Assembly: GCF_932526225.1 (NCBI RefSeq)
Contig: NC_064037.1
Coordinates: forward strand, 9,220,203-9,284,202
Length of the DNA: 64,000 nt
Direction of reading: 5' to 3'
Source: Nematostella vectensis
Lineage: Eukaryota; Cnidaria; Anthozoa; Actiniaria; Edwardsiidae
Part shown: positions 40,501 to 50,484 of the stretch, in pieces
How the letters are laid out: each line of letters opens with the position of its first letter
Position numbering within the stretch: the first letter of the stretch is position 1
Notes under the pieces: generated by a model
Databases searched by the model: none
The model's input: the letters and a program-made list of their open reading frames with translations, nothing else
What the model was told of the DNA's origin: nothing
Program-made: the position numbers and the translations under genes

Positions 40501-42636
40501 GAAAGAGAACCAGAAAACAGTAGTGAAGAGAAATAAAACATTTGGTGGTTCAACAACACGAAGTATTTTCCGTAAGACAACACCCACACCATCTGAACAT
40601 GAAAACCAAACAGAGAAAAGTGAAGTCGCCAAGAATCTCCACCAAGGAGAGACAAATAGTGTGATGAAGCCTAACCTGAGGAGAGCTACACGAAACACAA
40701 GGACAGCAGCCAAAAGAAGAGCATTGGATGCGACAGAAGAGGGAGATGTGAGTGAGGCGGGGGAGTCTACATTGTACTGTTCGTATTGTGGGTCACTTCT
40801 TTTAAAAGGTAAGAACAAACGATAATAATGAAAAAAATAAGCAAAAGTATTTACCGAATGAGTTGTTCCAGCTTTTTATATCAACACAGAATAAGAAAGC
40901 CTTAAAAAAAACACGCCACAGGATTCCTGATGATTAAAAGCAAAATATTTCCTGCATACCATAAAGATCTAATCGAAAAACATTCCTCATGTTGAGATTT
41001 TGTTCTATAGGTAAAATTGATAAGCAAACCATTAATCAGAAGGAAATCACAAGCTTGTGTGCTGAGCGGGCACCAGCCTGGAAAAAACGAAATGGAAGCA
41101 GGAAGAGACGTCGGGATTCGGGCGGTCATCGGGAGATGTATATTGTCTCGGATGCTGATCAGATCACTTTGCGCGCACTTTTACCTGGTCAGGAGCTCAA
41201 CAATAAATGTAAGTATACCAGGTTAATTAATATCATTAAGCCTATTAAATTAACTTATTGGCTTGTACAATGAAGTAGTCCTATCTTTTGTTTCAATCAC
41301 TGGACCCACAAGACTGGAATTTCCGAGTGGAACCAGCCCTATTGCGAAAAAAAAAATACTGAACCTTGGTGTAATGGTAATGAAATGGTTCCTTTCTTTG
41401 TTGTGCACAAGTGGCATAAAATTGATTTTGGTCGCAGTTGCATTATAGTGGAACCTTCCCATTTCAATGGACACAGCAGCTTTTGAGAAAGTGTATTGTG
41501 GGACATCTCGGCCTGGAAGATGGTGACCAGAAATGTACAGTTGCTCATTCAAATCCATGCTGATTGCAGGTTCTGGTATGAACGCTGTTTATTTAGCTGG
41601 AGCGGGCATGCTGTATGTTCCTCAACTGTGCAAAAGCTGTCCTGAAAGTTCTGGCCACCCAGTTGGATTAGAGGCTATCTCTGTTCATCATAATTCTGAG
41701 AATGTCCCACCGTCAAGACAGGTAAGATGTACAAGGGTGACTGGTTATTGGCAACCATCTGAAGTCCTTACAGGGGCGGTAAGGGTTATTTTTGTGATCC
41801 GTGAACGGCTTTTTTTGTTTATCGTGAATCGTGAAAAGGATAAATTGAAAACCGTGATCCGAGATTGCTTATACCTTGGCCGTGATTCGTGAATGGCGAA
41901 ATTTGATCAGCGTGAATCGTGATCTATGCTCTTTAAAAATTGTGAATCGTGATTTCCGAGTAAAGATTGATCCTTGTCGTCAGTTTGTCAGTTTATCGTT
42001 AAACGTGATTTCCGATTTTTAAAAATCGTGAAACCTGCAGGGACCTCCCTCCCACTCTTACCGCCCCTGCCGTAAGGCAACCTGTTGACGACTTGGGATG
42101 GTTGCTTGATTATTCTTTTCATAAATATAGTTTTCTGATATTGTTTTCAAAGTCTGCAGAGAAAGCACATCAAAGAAATGTATGGATCTATTCTGCACGG
42201 AAATCTGATTTGAGTTTTGCGAACAAAGCAATACTTCCGCTGCAATCGTATTAAATTGGTTACATAATAGCCACATTCCTGTACAAGCAGAGATGTGGGA
42301 AATTTTTGACAAACAGAGTAAAAATAAAACATGGCCTGCGCAATTACTAAACTTGATTTCCAGCTCGTTTCCATGTGCCCGGAGGACAATGAGGCCTAGC
42401 ACCTTTTTCAAATAGAAAAAAAATCCACTTTCTAATAATCCCATTTTATTGAAAGCTCTATTTTCAATAAAACAAAATTTTTCTCAATAAAAAATACTTT
42501 ACTTATACTAAACTATCAATACATTTACTAATAAATACTTTGACAGAATATTATCATGTGCAAGTATTGAAGTTTTTTTTTTCTATTATAGATCTGGCTG
42601 TTTTGTGAGTCCGTTCAATTGACCATGAATGACTGA
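28583..42636 (+). CDS. BRIP1: BRIP1/FANCJ DEAH-box iron-sulfur DNA helicase, complete (about 1573 aa)
   Basis: FANCJ unwinds DNA 5'-3' in interstrand-crosslink and G-quadruplex repair. Exons: 28583-28669, 28742-28853, 29162-29203, 29278-29498, 29749-29927, 30367-30559, 30855-30977, 31060-31155, 31265-31400, 31566-31612, 31730-31879, 33680-33711, 33992-34105, 34331-34360, 34531-34558, 34681-34725, 35026-35166, 35255-35323, 35595-35645, 35785-35856, 35923-35995, 36997-37068, 37325-37443, 37539-37574, 38129-38230, 38340-38365, 38432-38496, 38943-40808, 41011-41208, 41570-41721, 42592-42636. Walker A is SPTGSGKS (about 44-51); Fe-S cysteines C255, C270, C282, C321 have near-human spacing; DEAH is 364-367; motif VI is [19 protein letters not shown]-like and LEANH segments separate it from RTEL1 and DDX11. 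Exons 14-16 (34331-34725) are the least certain; exon 16 needs the acceptor at 34679-34680. The C-terminal extension from about residue 840 is lineage-specific. Confidence 0.95.
31387..31510. repeat. 32-bp tandem repeat containing the BRIP1 exon 9 splice donor, 4 copies
   Basis: The unit ACCTTGATAAACTAGGTATTG plus TTACCATGGCA begins inside exon 9 and crosses its donor (CTAG|GTAATG). Copies 2 and 3 preserve CTAG|GTATTG; copy 4 has AAGTATTG. Only the first is needed for the reading frame. Confidence 0.9.
31867..33640. repeat. 30-bp minisatellite built on the BRIP1 exon 11 splice donor, nearly 60 copies
   Basis: The exon 11 end CTCTACCAG|GTAATACAACATTGACAT is repeated with a 30-bp period as TTTACCAGGTAATACAAC plus ATTGACATAAGA across about 1.77 kb. 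The first half is very uniform; the second (from about 32300) is more diverged, with a higher-order pattern including GTACTGCAGTACAGCATTG. Most units keep CAGGTAATA. Reverse-strand frames full of [10 protein letters not shown] are by-products of the multiple-of-three period. Confidence 0.97.
36000..36715. repeat. 88-bp C/T-rich minisatellite in BRIP1 intron 21
   Basis: The unit includes CCCTCCACCCTCCCTCAATG, CAACCCTATCCACACTCCCT and CCACCCTTCGTGCATCCC; about 6-7 copies follow directly on the exon 21 donor. The coding strand is almost purely pyrimidine plus A. Long proline/serine-rich open frames across it in all three forward frames are repeat artefacts. Confidence 0.9.
37711..38071. mobile_element. 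Second copy of the Mutator-like foldback MITE, BRIP1 intron 24
   Basis: Nearly collinear with 26801-27179 (shares AAATTGTAAGAACGTGTTAG-like ends, TAATATAAAA-AAATAAGC, TTTTTTCATGATCTATG and the TTTTGCTCCTGTC end). The flanks GTAGCCATC and GTAGCCATT give a 9-bp duplication with one mismatch. Inserted in the same transcriptional sense as the host gene. Confidence 0.85.
39970..40315. repeat. Coding 39-bp minisatellite in BRIP1 exon 28 (13-residue repeat, about 9 copies)
   Basis: The unit encodes variants of SAST(A/D)GSHITVDR. Nucleotide identity between copies is very high (GGGTCTCATATTACAGTTGA core), so the expansion is recent. It lies at about residues 1160-1280 of the helicase tail and keeps the frame because the period is a multiple of three. 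Confidence 0.95.
41771..42069. mobile_element. CAGGGGCGG MITE in the last BRIP1 intron, 299 bp
   Basis: CAGGGGCGGTAAGGG (41771) is mirrored by CTCTTACCGCCCCTG (to 42069). The flanks CCTTA and CCGTA match 4 of 5. The interior repeats CGTGAATCGTGA-like motifs. Confidence 0.75.
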
Positions 42637-43212
42637 TTCAATGCAGAAGGCAGTGTGGATCAACCAATAACCTTGGTTCATTTGCATTGCAGATCAGATG
42701 ATAACTACAAGAGCCAATATGAACAAAAAAATCATTCTTATAAAAGTCTGAAAAAAGTATTTTAGAATAGATAAATGATGTTGATTTTTATCGGTTATGT
42801 ACAGCTTAACAAAAAAATCCTATGAGATAGCATTTTATTGAATAAGACTAAAAATACAATAAGTGTTAATGTTATGAAATTAAAAGAAATGGTATAATGT
42901 TAAGGAACACCAAAGTTTCTTTTAGAATGTAGTTGGCTCTTTCTGTATAATACTAATGAGTACTTTACACAACAAGTAAGGGCCTCCCTTCATTTCACCC
43001 AAAAGGGTATAAAAAGCTTACATCAGCCCTCCCCTCCCCTGGGTTATTTAACCAGTACACCAGCCCTCCCCTCCCCTGGGTAATTTAACAAGTACAGTTC
43101 ACCCCCTCACCCCCCCCCCCCCCAGGTAATTTAACGAGTACAGTACACAAGCCCCACACTCCCCTGGTTAATTTAACAAGTACACCATCTGTCATATCTG
43201 TCTAACATAACC
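42637..43212. other. Intergenic region between convergent BRIP1 and BPHL
   Basis: Only 576 bp separates the stop codons. It holds the 3' flank of BRIP1, then a repeat of about 50 bp (43020-43190). No gene is seen. Confidence 0.6.
43020..43190. repeat. About 50-bp tandem repeat, 3-4 copies, just past the BPHL stop
   Basis: CCCTCCCCTCCCCTGGGT(T/A)A followed by TTTAAC(C/A)AGTACA recurs with small differences and one C-run expansion. It is probably within or next to the BPHL 3' UTR. Confidence 0.75.
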
Positions 43213-46200
43213 TCACTTGTGAGCATGTTTTTTTAAGAAATCAGTGACTAAATTATTGAACTCGTGCTCGTAGCGAAGGTGCAGGTTGTGTCTTCCGTCT
43301 GGCATCAGGTGGAGTGTGGACCCTGGGATGTGCTTGTGGAGATACTCGGGGTGGAACATTGGCACCAGAGGGTCCTTCACGCCATGCACAATGAGTGTTG
43401 GGCACCGAATCATTGGGAGGTAGTCTTTACATAAGTTCCCACCCTTTTTGTTGTAAATACGTGTGAATGCATCTAGCCAGCCAGACCACATGTTTTTTAG
43501 CCCCTCTGCACCATATACAGCTGAGAATAAGGAAAAATAAAGCCTGATGCACACTGGCAATATAATGACATAACAAGATAGGCGCGCGCACTTATGGCAA
43601 TAACGTCGACATAATAACGTGGAGATAACGACATAAAAGAAAAAACATGTTTTTTCCCTTATGCCATTATGTCAAATTCTTATGTTGTTATGTCGTTATA
43701 TCGCCAGTGTGCATCAGGCCTAAGCAGGTAAAAGCTAAAGCAATGCAGAATTTTGATGGCACATACAAATCAACAGACTCTAGTGGAAGATATTGACTGA
43801 ACACCATGATTTTAAGGAGGATGCTATGAATCACATTCCATTTGAAGGATTTTTTCAGTGTAATTTATAGTTAAGCCTGTTTCTGAGCTTTGCATTGTTT
43901 GATCATTGTTTAATTTGGATGTACTCCTACGATGTGTGTGTATGTGCTCTTGTCTGCTTGTATGTTAAGTGCTTTTCACCACTCTTATTGGTTGACAGTC
44001 TAACAGCCACTATGACCTGTAAAATGGAGTATGTCTCCATAAACCAAGCACAACTTGGAAATGAACACAAGGTGCATATGTGGCTGAAAATGGGTAAATG
44101 CAAAAAGTCCAAATAAGTTGTTTTCAGGAACCAAAAGAATGGATACAAAACACCAAAAACTGGAATTCAACTCTGCCAAATTTTCGTCTTTAATAAGACT
44201 TCTTCGGGGCAGACTTATTAAAGACGAAAATTTGGCAGTCTAATTCCAGTTTTTGGTGTATTGTGGCAGAAAATGGGTATAATAGAAAAAAAATTATAAT
44301 CATTCCTGCTAACCTTCCAATGGATCTCTCATTTTTGGATTCCAGGCAGAAGTATCCCTGGTTGGTTCCAGCATGTCCAGATCTTCCTTGGTGATGTATG
44401 AGTTTGATCCCCACACCACCATACTTTGGACATTCTTGGGGTTGGTGTATGCGAGGATCATAGCGGCAATGCCACCATCACTCCATCCAAGAAGGGAATA
44501 CTTAGAATAACCTAAATAGGGAATAAGTTATGGATTAATTATAGAATAACCAAAAGGCATGGGTAGGTTATGGATTAGTTATAGAATAACCAGAAGGCAT
44601 GGGTAGGTTATGGATTAGTTATAGAATAACCAGAAGGCATGGGTAGGTTATGGATTAGTTATAGAATAACCAGAAGGCATGGGTAGGTTATGGATTAGTT
44701 ATTGAATAACCAGAAGGCATGGGTAGGTTATGGTATAGTTATAGAATAACCAAAAGGCATGGGTAGGTTATGGATTAGTTATAGAATAACCAGAAGGCAT
44801 GGGTAGGTTATGGATTAATTATAGAATAACCAGAAGGCATGGGTAGGTTATGGATTAGTTATAGAATAGCCAAAAGTCATGGGTAGGTTATGGTATAGTT
44901 ATAGAATAACCAGAAGGCATGGGTAGGTTATGGATTAGTTATAGAATAACCAAAAGGCATGGGTAGGTTATGGATTAGTTATAGAATAACCAGAAGGCAT
45001 GGGTAGGTTATGGATTAGTTATAGAATAGCCAAAAGGCATGGGTAGGTTATGGATTAGTTATAGAATAGCCAAAAGGCATGGGTAGGTTATGGATTAATT
45101 ATAGAATAACCAGAAGGCATGGGTAGGTTATGGATTAGTTATAGAATAACCAGAAGGCATGGGTAGGTTATGGATTAGTTATAGAATAACCAAAAGGCAT
45201 GGATAGGTTATGGATTAGTTATAGAATAACCAGAAGGCATGGGTAGGTTATGGATTAGTTATAGAATAGCCAAAAGGCATGGGTAGGTTATGGATTAGTT
45301 ATAGAATAACCAAAAGGCATGGGTAAGTTATGGATTAGTTATAAATTAACCAGAAGGCATGGGTAGGTTATGGATTAGTTATAGAATAACCAGAAGGCAT
45401 GGGTAGGTTATGGATTAATTATAGAATAGCCAAAAGGCATGGGTAGGTTATGGATTAGTTATAGAATAATCAGAAGGCATGGGTAGGTTATGGATTAGTT
45501 ATAGAATAACCAGAAGGCATGGGTAGGTTATGGATTAGTTATAGAATAGCCAAAACGCATGGGTAGGTTATGGATTAGTTATAGAATAGCCAAAAGGCAT
45601 GGGTAGGTTATGGTATACTTAATGGTTCAATGAAACTGATAAGGCCACTTTTATTCACCAAAAACGCATTTTTAAAAACCAGAAATGTTGGCACTATGCC
45701 AGAAAAGTAGATGGGGGTTATAAACTTCCAACCAACTGCCATCCCTTAGGGGAGGTTGAGACTCTTCTGATTTTGCATTCTTTTAGGGAATAAAATTCTA
45801 TGGACATTAAATTGCTAGTCCTAAGGGGGTGTTAATGTTTAAATTACAATTCTTACAATTCTGAGTTAACCCTTTAGTCAAGTGGGGTGTTTTTTTTTTC
45901 TGAACCCATTGAACTTCCTTTGGCTATGAGTCTGTGCAAGCAATGATGGCTGATGTCAATGCTGTTCACACTTTTTTTGTCTTGTGTCAAACCAAATGGA
46001 AAACAAAAGACACCAAATCAAATTGATGCATGTGATACTGGGTGTATAGGGGGCACTCTGGTCTGCGCCTGTTGCTTTTTGTCCATCTAAAAGAGCTGAT
46101 ATATGATTTTTTTAAACTCTGAAACGCCTATACAAACTCTGTTAGATGTTCAAACCATGCGTGTGGGCTAGGATCTTGAGGGCACGAGCCACTGTGTCCA

Positions 46201-47592
46201 ATGTTAAGCCAAAGGAAAAAGCCACACTAATGGGGAATTAGCCACAACTGAGAAGCTATAGCGAACAATTTAATCAAAATACCTTATTGGTCTCTTTAAT
46301 TTCGCGACATTTATTATATTTCCACAAACTTTAATATCGAAAAATTCAATACTTTTTCCGTTTTGTTTCCTTTGTTTTTAATGACAACCAGGACCAAGAT
46401 GATTTTAAAAGAACTTATGATTCTTAACTTTTGTATCACAGCTTCGATGTATGTAAATGTGTTAGAAAATAGCCTGAAGCACAATATGTTTTCTACAGTT
46501 TTGTTTTGTTGTAATGGTTTAATAAAATTCTCTGAGAAATGCGTTTTTGCATTTTTTCGAAATTGAAAATGATTTTGCACCCAAATTGCAAAATCTTGTG
46601 AAATATTAAAAAAGTGGACATAGTTTTTCTGGGGGAGGGGGGAGGGAGTGAGTTTTCTTATAATCTGACCACCCCTGAAACAACAAAAAGGGATTTTTTT
46701 ATGCCTTTGCAGTATCTCCACTGGACGTTTATTGTCGGATTTGGCTGCAAATAAAGTCTGGCTTATGGGTTAATAACATACCAGAGTGATCTAGCTTATG
46801 CTTTATAGTTTTGTCTACGAATAGCATGTCTATTAAGAACCGAAAGTGGACTTTCAACCGCTGTGTGGGGGGCGCGCTCACACCCCCTGCACCCCCTCTA
46901 GGTACGGGCCTGGGATCCCTACCAAACATTGCTCATGTGACAAGATGAGTTGGACTCCGGTTGACAACTTGGCCGGTAGTTAAGAAGATGGTTAATTCTA
47001 CTTGTGCATTTGGTTATAAAAATTTTCTCGATGGATCTAGTGAACTATTACCATAGAGCTAAAGAAACTTATGTAAAATTAATTGATACATGATCAGTGA
47101 TCAGTGAATAACTATTAGACACAAACAGAGTACAATGCAAAACCATTAAGAATATATTGGAGGGCACGTGCCCCCAGTTTCCCCCCCCCCCCCCCCCCAT
47201 TCCCTGCTATTGTCATGGGGTCACATACCAAGTACCTTCATCAGCATGCCTGCGTCAGACGCATCTCTAGGGAAGAATTCGTCTGGAAAATCTCGCACAG
47301 GCGGGATGGACTTGCCGTATCCACGAGGATCGAATGCTATAACCGTGAAGTCCTTACATAGGCCCTTCAACTGAGGTCCAAAGTCACTCTGAGTAGACCC
47401 AAGAGCGCCAGGAATGCATAACAGAACGTGATTCCCACAGCCAGCTTTCTCGTAATGCAAATTTACTCCGTTGACTAAAACTTTTGCAGATGTCGAGCAT
47501 TTTCGTTGCTTTCTAGTTAAAGAACTTCTAAGGATCCAAGCTTTTGGTTGCTTAGCGAGGACTGAAATTGCATTTCTCCACAAAACAAACAT
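43213..47592 (-). CDS. BPHL: BPHL / valacyclovir hydrolase-like alpha/beta hydrolase, complete (289 aa)
   Basis: BPHL is a mitochondrial serine hydrolase of amino-acid esters and homocysteine thiolactone in mammals. Three exons (47592-47229, 44511-44314, 43520-43213) join in phase 1 and 1 to give 289 residues; human is 291. The N-terminus is basic and lacks acids for about 35 residues, fitting a mitochondrial presequence. SAKVLVNGVNLHYEKAG opens the fold, and DPRGYGKS carries the family's GYG turn. The triad is Ser132 in LLGWSDGG, Asp237 in HGVKDPLVP and His265 in DGRHNLHLR. Intron 1 has a 40-bp minisatellite abutting the exon 2 acceptor and a CAGG-type MITE remnant; intron 2 has a Harbinger-like MITE and a long hairpin. 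The gene converges on BRIP1. Confidence 0.96.
43541..43720. mobile_element. PIF/Harbinger-like MITE, 180 bp, in BPHL intron 2
   Basis: Terminal inverted repeats of about 38 bp start (A/G)GCCTGATGCACACTGGC and continue ATATAA(T/C)GACATAACAA. TAA flanks both ends, as expected of the TWA target of PIF/Harbinger elements. No coding capacity. Confidence 0.8.
44150..44259. repeat. 46-48-bp near-perfect hairpin in BPHL intron 2
   Basis: Left arm 44150-44197 and right arm 44214-44259 pair through ACACCAAAAACTGGAATT and TGCCAAATTTTCGTCTTTA, with a small central mismatch/indel and a 16-nt loop. Immediate flanks are unremarkable. Confidence 0.9.
44512..45620. repeat. 40-bp minisatellite abutting the BPHL exon 2 acceptor, about 27 copies
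   Basis: The unit is GGGTAGGTTATGGATTAGTT plus ATAGAATAACCAGAAGGCAT, with variants (AGCCAAAAGG). On the gene strand each unit carries GGTTATTCTATAAC, close to the first bases of exon 2 after its acceptor (G|GTTATTCTAAGT). It therefore looks derived from the exon boundary itself. Confidence 0.93.
46585..46912. mobile_element. Second, 5'-damaged copy of the 23331 MITE, in BPHL intron 1
   Basis: It shares AAAAAGTGGACATA, CTGACCA-CCC-GAAA, AGTATCTCCA-TGGAC, AGAGTGATCTAGCTTATGC and the terminus GGTACGGGCCTG with 23331-23652. The left terminal CAGGCCC is not found. Confidence 0.75.
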
Positions 47593-50484
47593 GGCGGATC
47601 AAAACAAGAATTGGGGTTTCTGTGGTAGGCTGCTACATAGGGTACCCAATGTTATTGGTGCGTTTTGTTGACTCATCTAACCTAGGAAATAAAGAGGAGG
47701 GCATTACTGTACTTTAGACATTTCTTTAACTAATGGAGTTGAGATAACCAAAAGCGACCACACGGCCATGCATTGATTTTCTTGACTTGATTTCGCCGCT
47801 CAAACAAACAGAACAGTCAAACAATTCAAGGATTTAGCTCCATGAGTATATCTACTACTTGCTTGCTTAAGTTAGCCTTGTATTCTTTTTACGCGTCATT
47901 CACATAATTTCTTTATTTTTATCGAGTTTTCAAAACAACAACACGCGAACCGCGGGGGTGGGGAGGGGGGGGGTAGGGTGAGTAAAAATGCTAAAAATAG
48001 AAATGATCGTCATTGATATGCAGACCAAAGAGTCCCTCTCATTTTCAGGCTCTCTTGAGTTTAATAACTTATAACAAAAATGCTGTTTAAGAAATAAAAG
48101 GGAAGTAAAGGACCCTCTTGTCGTCATTTTACGCTCCAACACAATACCAAGTCAGATTTTTTATTTCTATAGCCTATTTCAGGGGAGTAACAAAAATAAA
48201 TCAGACTTCACTCGCAGATTACAAATTTCCCATAGTTTCGTGGTATCAGGGGCGGATCCAGGATTTCAAAATATGGGGTGGATAATTGCCGGATAGACAG
48301 CTTATAACTGATCCAGTGGTTCTTGGTAGGTCACCCATACATACTTCACACTGAATTGGATTTGTCGCGTTAGCAAAGTAAAGCAGGCGAAGGCACATGG
48401 ACTGTAACTTCCGCCCCACAGGCATTTATTTTCTTCGAACAAAGTGACTTTTCAATTTTTACTAAAAAGAGGGGGGGTGGATATCCACCCAATTCACCCC
48501 CCTGTATCCGCCTCTTGGTATGTACTCTTATACACCACGATATTTCGTCTCATGATCAAAATGTTGTGGAGTCACGAGGCGCGTTGATTAGCAAAATTGA
48601 AAGCTTTAGCTTCAAAATCCTACTCGCTTCGTTACTTTTAGTGACCTTTTTGTAAGGACGGAAAATACATTTTACTAGAAAAGGTTGAGAAACAAATTTC
48701 TCGAATTTGAATCAAGGTTTTTCGTCTCTTTCGCCTCAAGTGAGCCTGCGAGAATTGTGTGATGACGAATCCCGTGGTATGTCCTCTGATTTAACGTAGC
48801 TTACAACCAATCAGAAAGCAAGATAACGCGCAAGTGTTGTAGAAATGATTTTGCTTGTTTTTCCTGGTATCTTTTCCGTAGAAACAAGGGGAATACATGC
48901 TGTGCGGGCTGCGTCGCGATAGACAGTGTTGTTTTCTGTCTGATTCGTGACCTCAACAGCGCTTATAAACAATGACGCTAATGCGCTTACTCGCTTTCAA
49001 CAATTAGCGGTTTTGGGAATAGCGCACTCTATCAAAATAACGACATGTTCTTGCGCGAAGAAACTATTGGCACAAAATGATTGGTTATATAGGTAAAACG
49101 AAAAAAAGAGAGAGAGAAGGGATATATTTTCTTCTTTCTTTGTTGTAATATTTCCTTTGCTTTGTTTATTTCCATCTGAACGAGGTCAGTCGTCATGTTT
49201 ATGGTAATCAAGGGGAGTTGCTACTAAAATATTCCAACCCACCTGGCTCCTCTTTGTAAAAGCAGTCTGAATGGAAAATCAAATTTTTTTGGCAAATATA
49301 AGTCTTGCAGTGATAATATATTCGTCTAAATGGTGTGAAATATAGCATGGTGTGAAATCTAATGGTTTTCGTTTCCCCCTTAACGACGGAAGAAAATAAT
49401 GGAGCTAAGAAAAAAGATGAAAATGGAAAAACAACTACAATTTTGATTTAACAGAACATGTATACAGATTCAGTTTTACACGTTTTTTTAAAAGCGTTTT
49501 TCTTTTTTTATTAATTTATACAAAAATAATGTACAAGCGGATCTAAAAATAAAAGTCAATTTGTTAACTAATTAAACTACTCTACCAGAATATTAGTATA
49601 GCCAACATTACTGGTTATACGTTATATTAATTGTGGAAAGAGTTATAAGGTGAGTACTTGTGGCTTCCAAAAATAAATTCACTCGACAGGGAGTGGGCTT
49701 TTGTCGATAAAATATCGAAAAACTTTGGTTATCCATTAAATAACCGTCTTTGTCCATGCGGAACAAATAGCAGCGGGGCAGAAAACCCCATTTGGAAATT
49801 CCAAACAAACATTCTAGGGGTCAGTGAAAGCACTTAATTAGTTGAGGAAGTACCTCGAAAACAGCAATATTAGGGGAAACATGTATTTCATTTTCGTGAC
49901 ATTTTGGCCACTCCTAGTACTAAGAAAATACTTAAGAGTTTTATTTTTAATTATATTATAAAATCGGTTGGTTATTTCAAGGGTCATGTGTCTTTACTAA
50001 AGTAGACACTTACGCCCACTCATCAGAGCTTGGAATTTTCCTGACTAATTGGGGAAGATAACCCGAAATCTCGAATTCCCTTACGTTAACAAGAATCCAA
50101 TAAATGTTTTTCTTGACATCTATATGTAATGCCATGTCAAGATTTCCTAATCAATAATGTTGTATTTTTTTTAACCCGGCGTCAATTTTGATTCAAGTCT
50201 ATTTTCTTTATTATTTTTTCGGTAAAAATATATTAGCTGATCGGTCAAAATTAAAAAAGGTGGCCTCAGCATAATTGCGTCACGTTAACCTGTGAATAAT
50301 TGATACCCGCGCCGTTTATTTCACAATGCGGCTTTTTAGCTCCAATGCTAGTCAAGGTGGCTCAATAAAAGATTCATGGTTGTTTTTGATTAGTTTGTGC
50401 TCATAAAACGCCTTTGCAGATAAGCGCTTGTTGCACTCCAAGCCACTGACGAAGGGGAATCAGCCAAGCTTGACAATCACCAAG
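47593..50484. other. Intergenic region between divergent BPHL and ShKT-precursor genes
   Basis: About 2.9 kb. It contains a 270-bp MITE at 48247-48516, homopolymer C/G runs, and otherwise AT-rich DNA in which I see no conserved exon or RNA gene. Confidence 0.55.
48247..48516. mobile_element. CAGGGGCGGAT MITE, 270 bp
   Basis: CAGGGGCGGATCCAGG at 48247 is mirrored by CCTGTATCCGCCTCTT to 48516 (the last base departs from the expected G). GGTAT flanks both sides exactly (48242-48246 and 48517-48521), a clean 5-bp duplication. Confidence 0.8.

Noticed and set aside
44512-45620. Regular repeats suggestive of a CRISPR array
   Set aside because: Units are contiguous with no unique spacers, and the DNA is animal; the same applies to the other arrays here.
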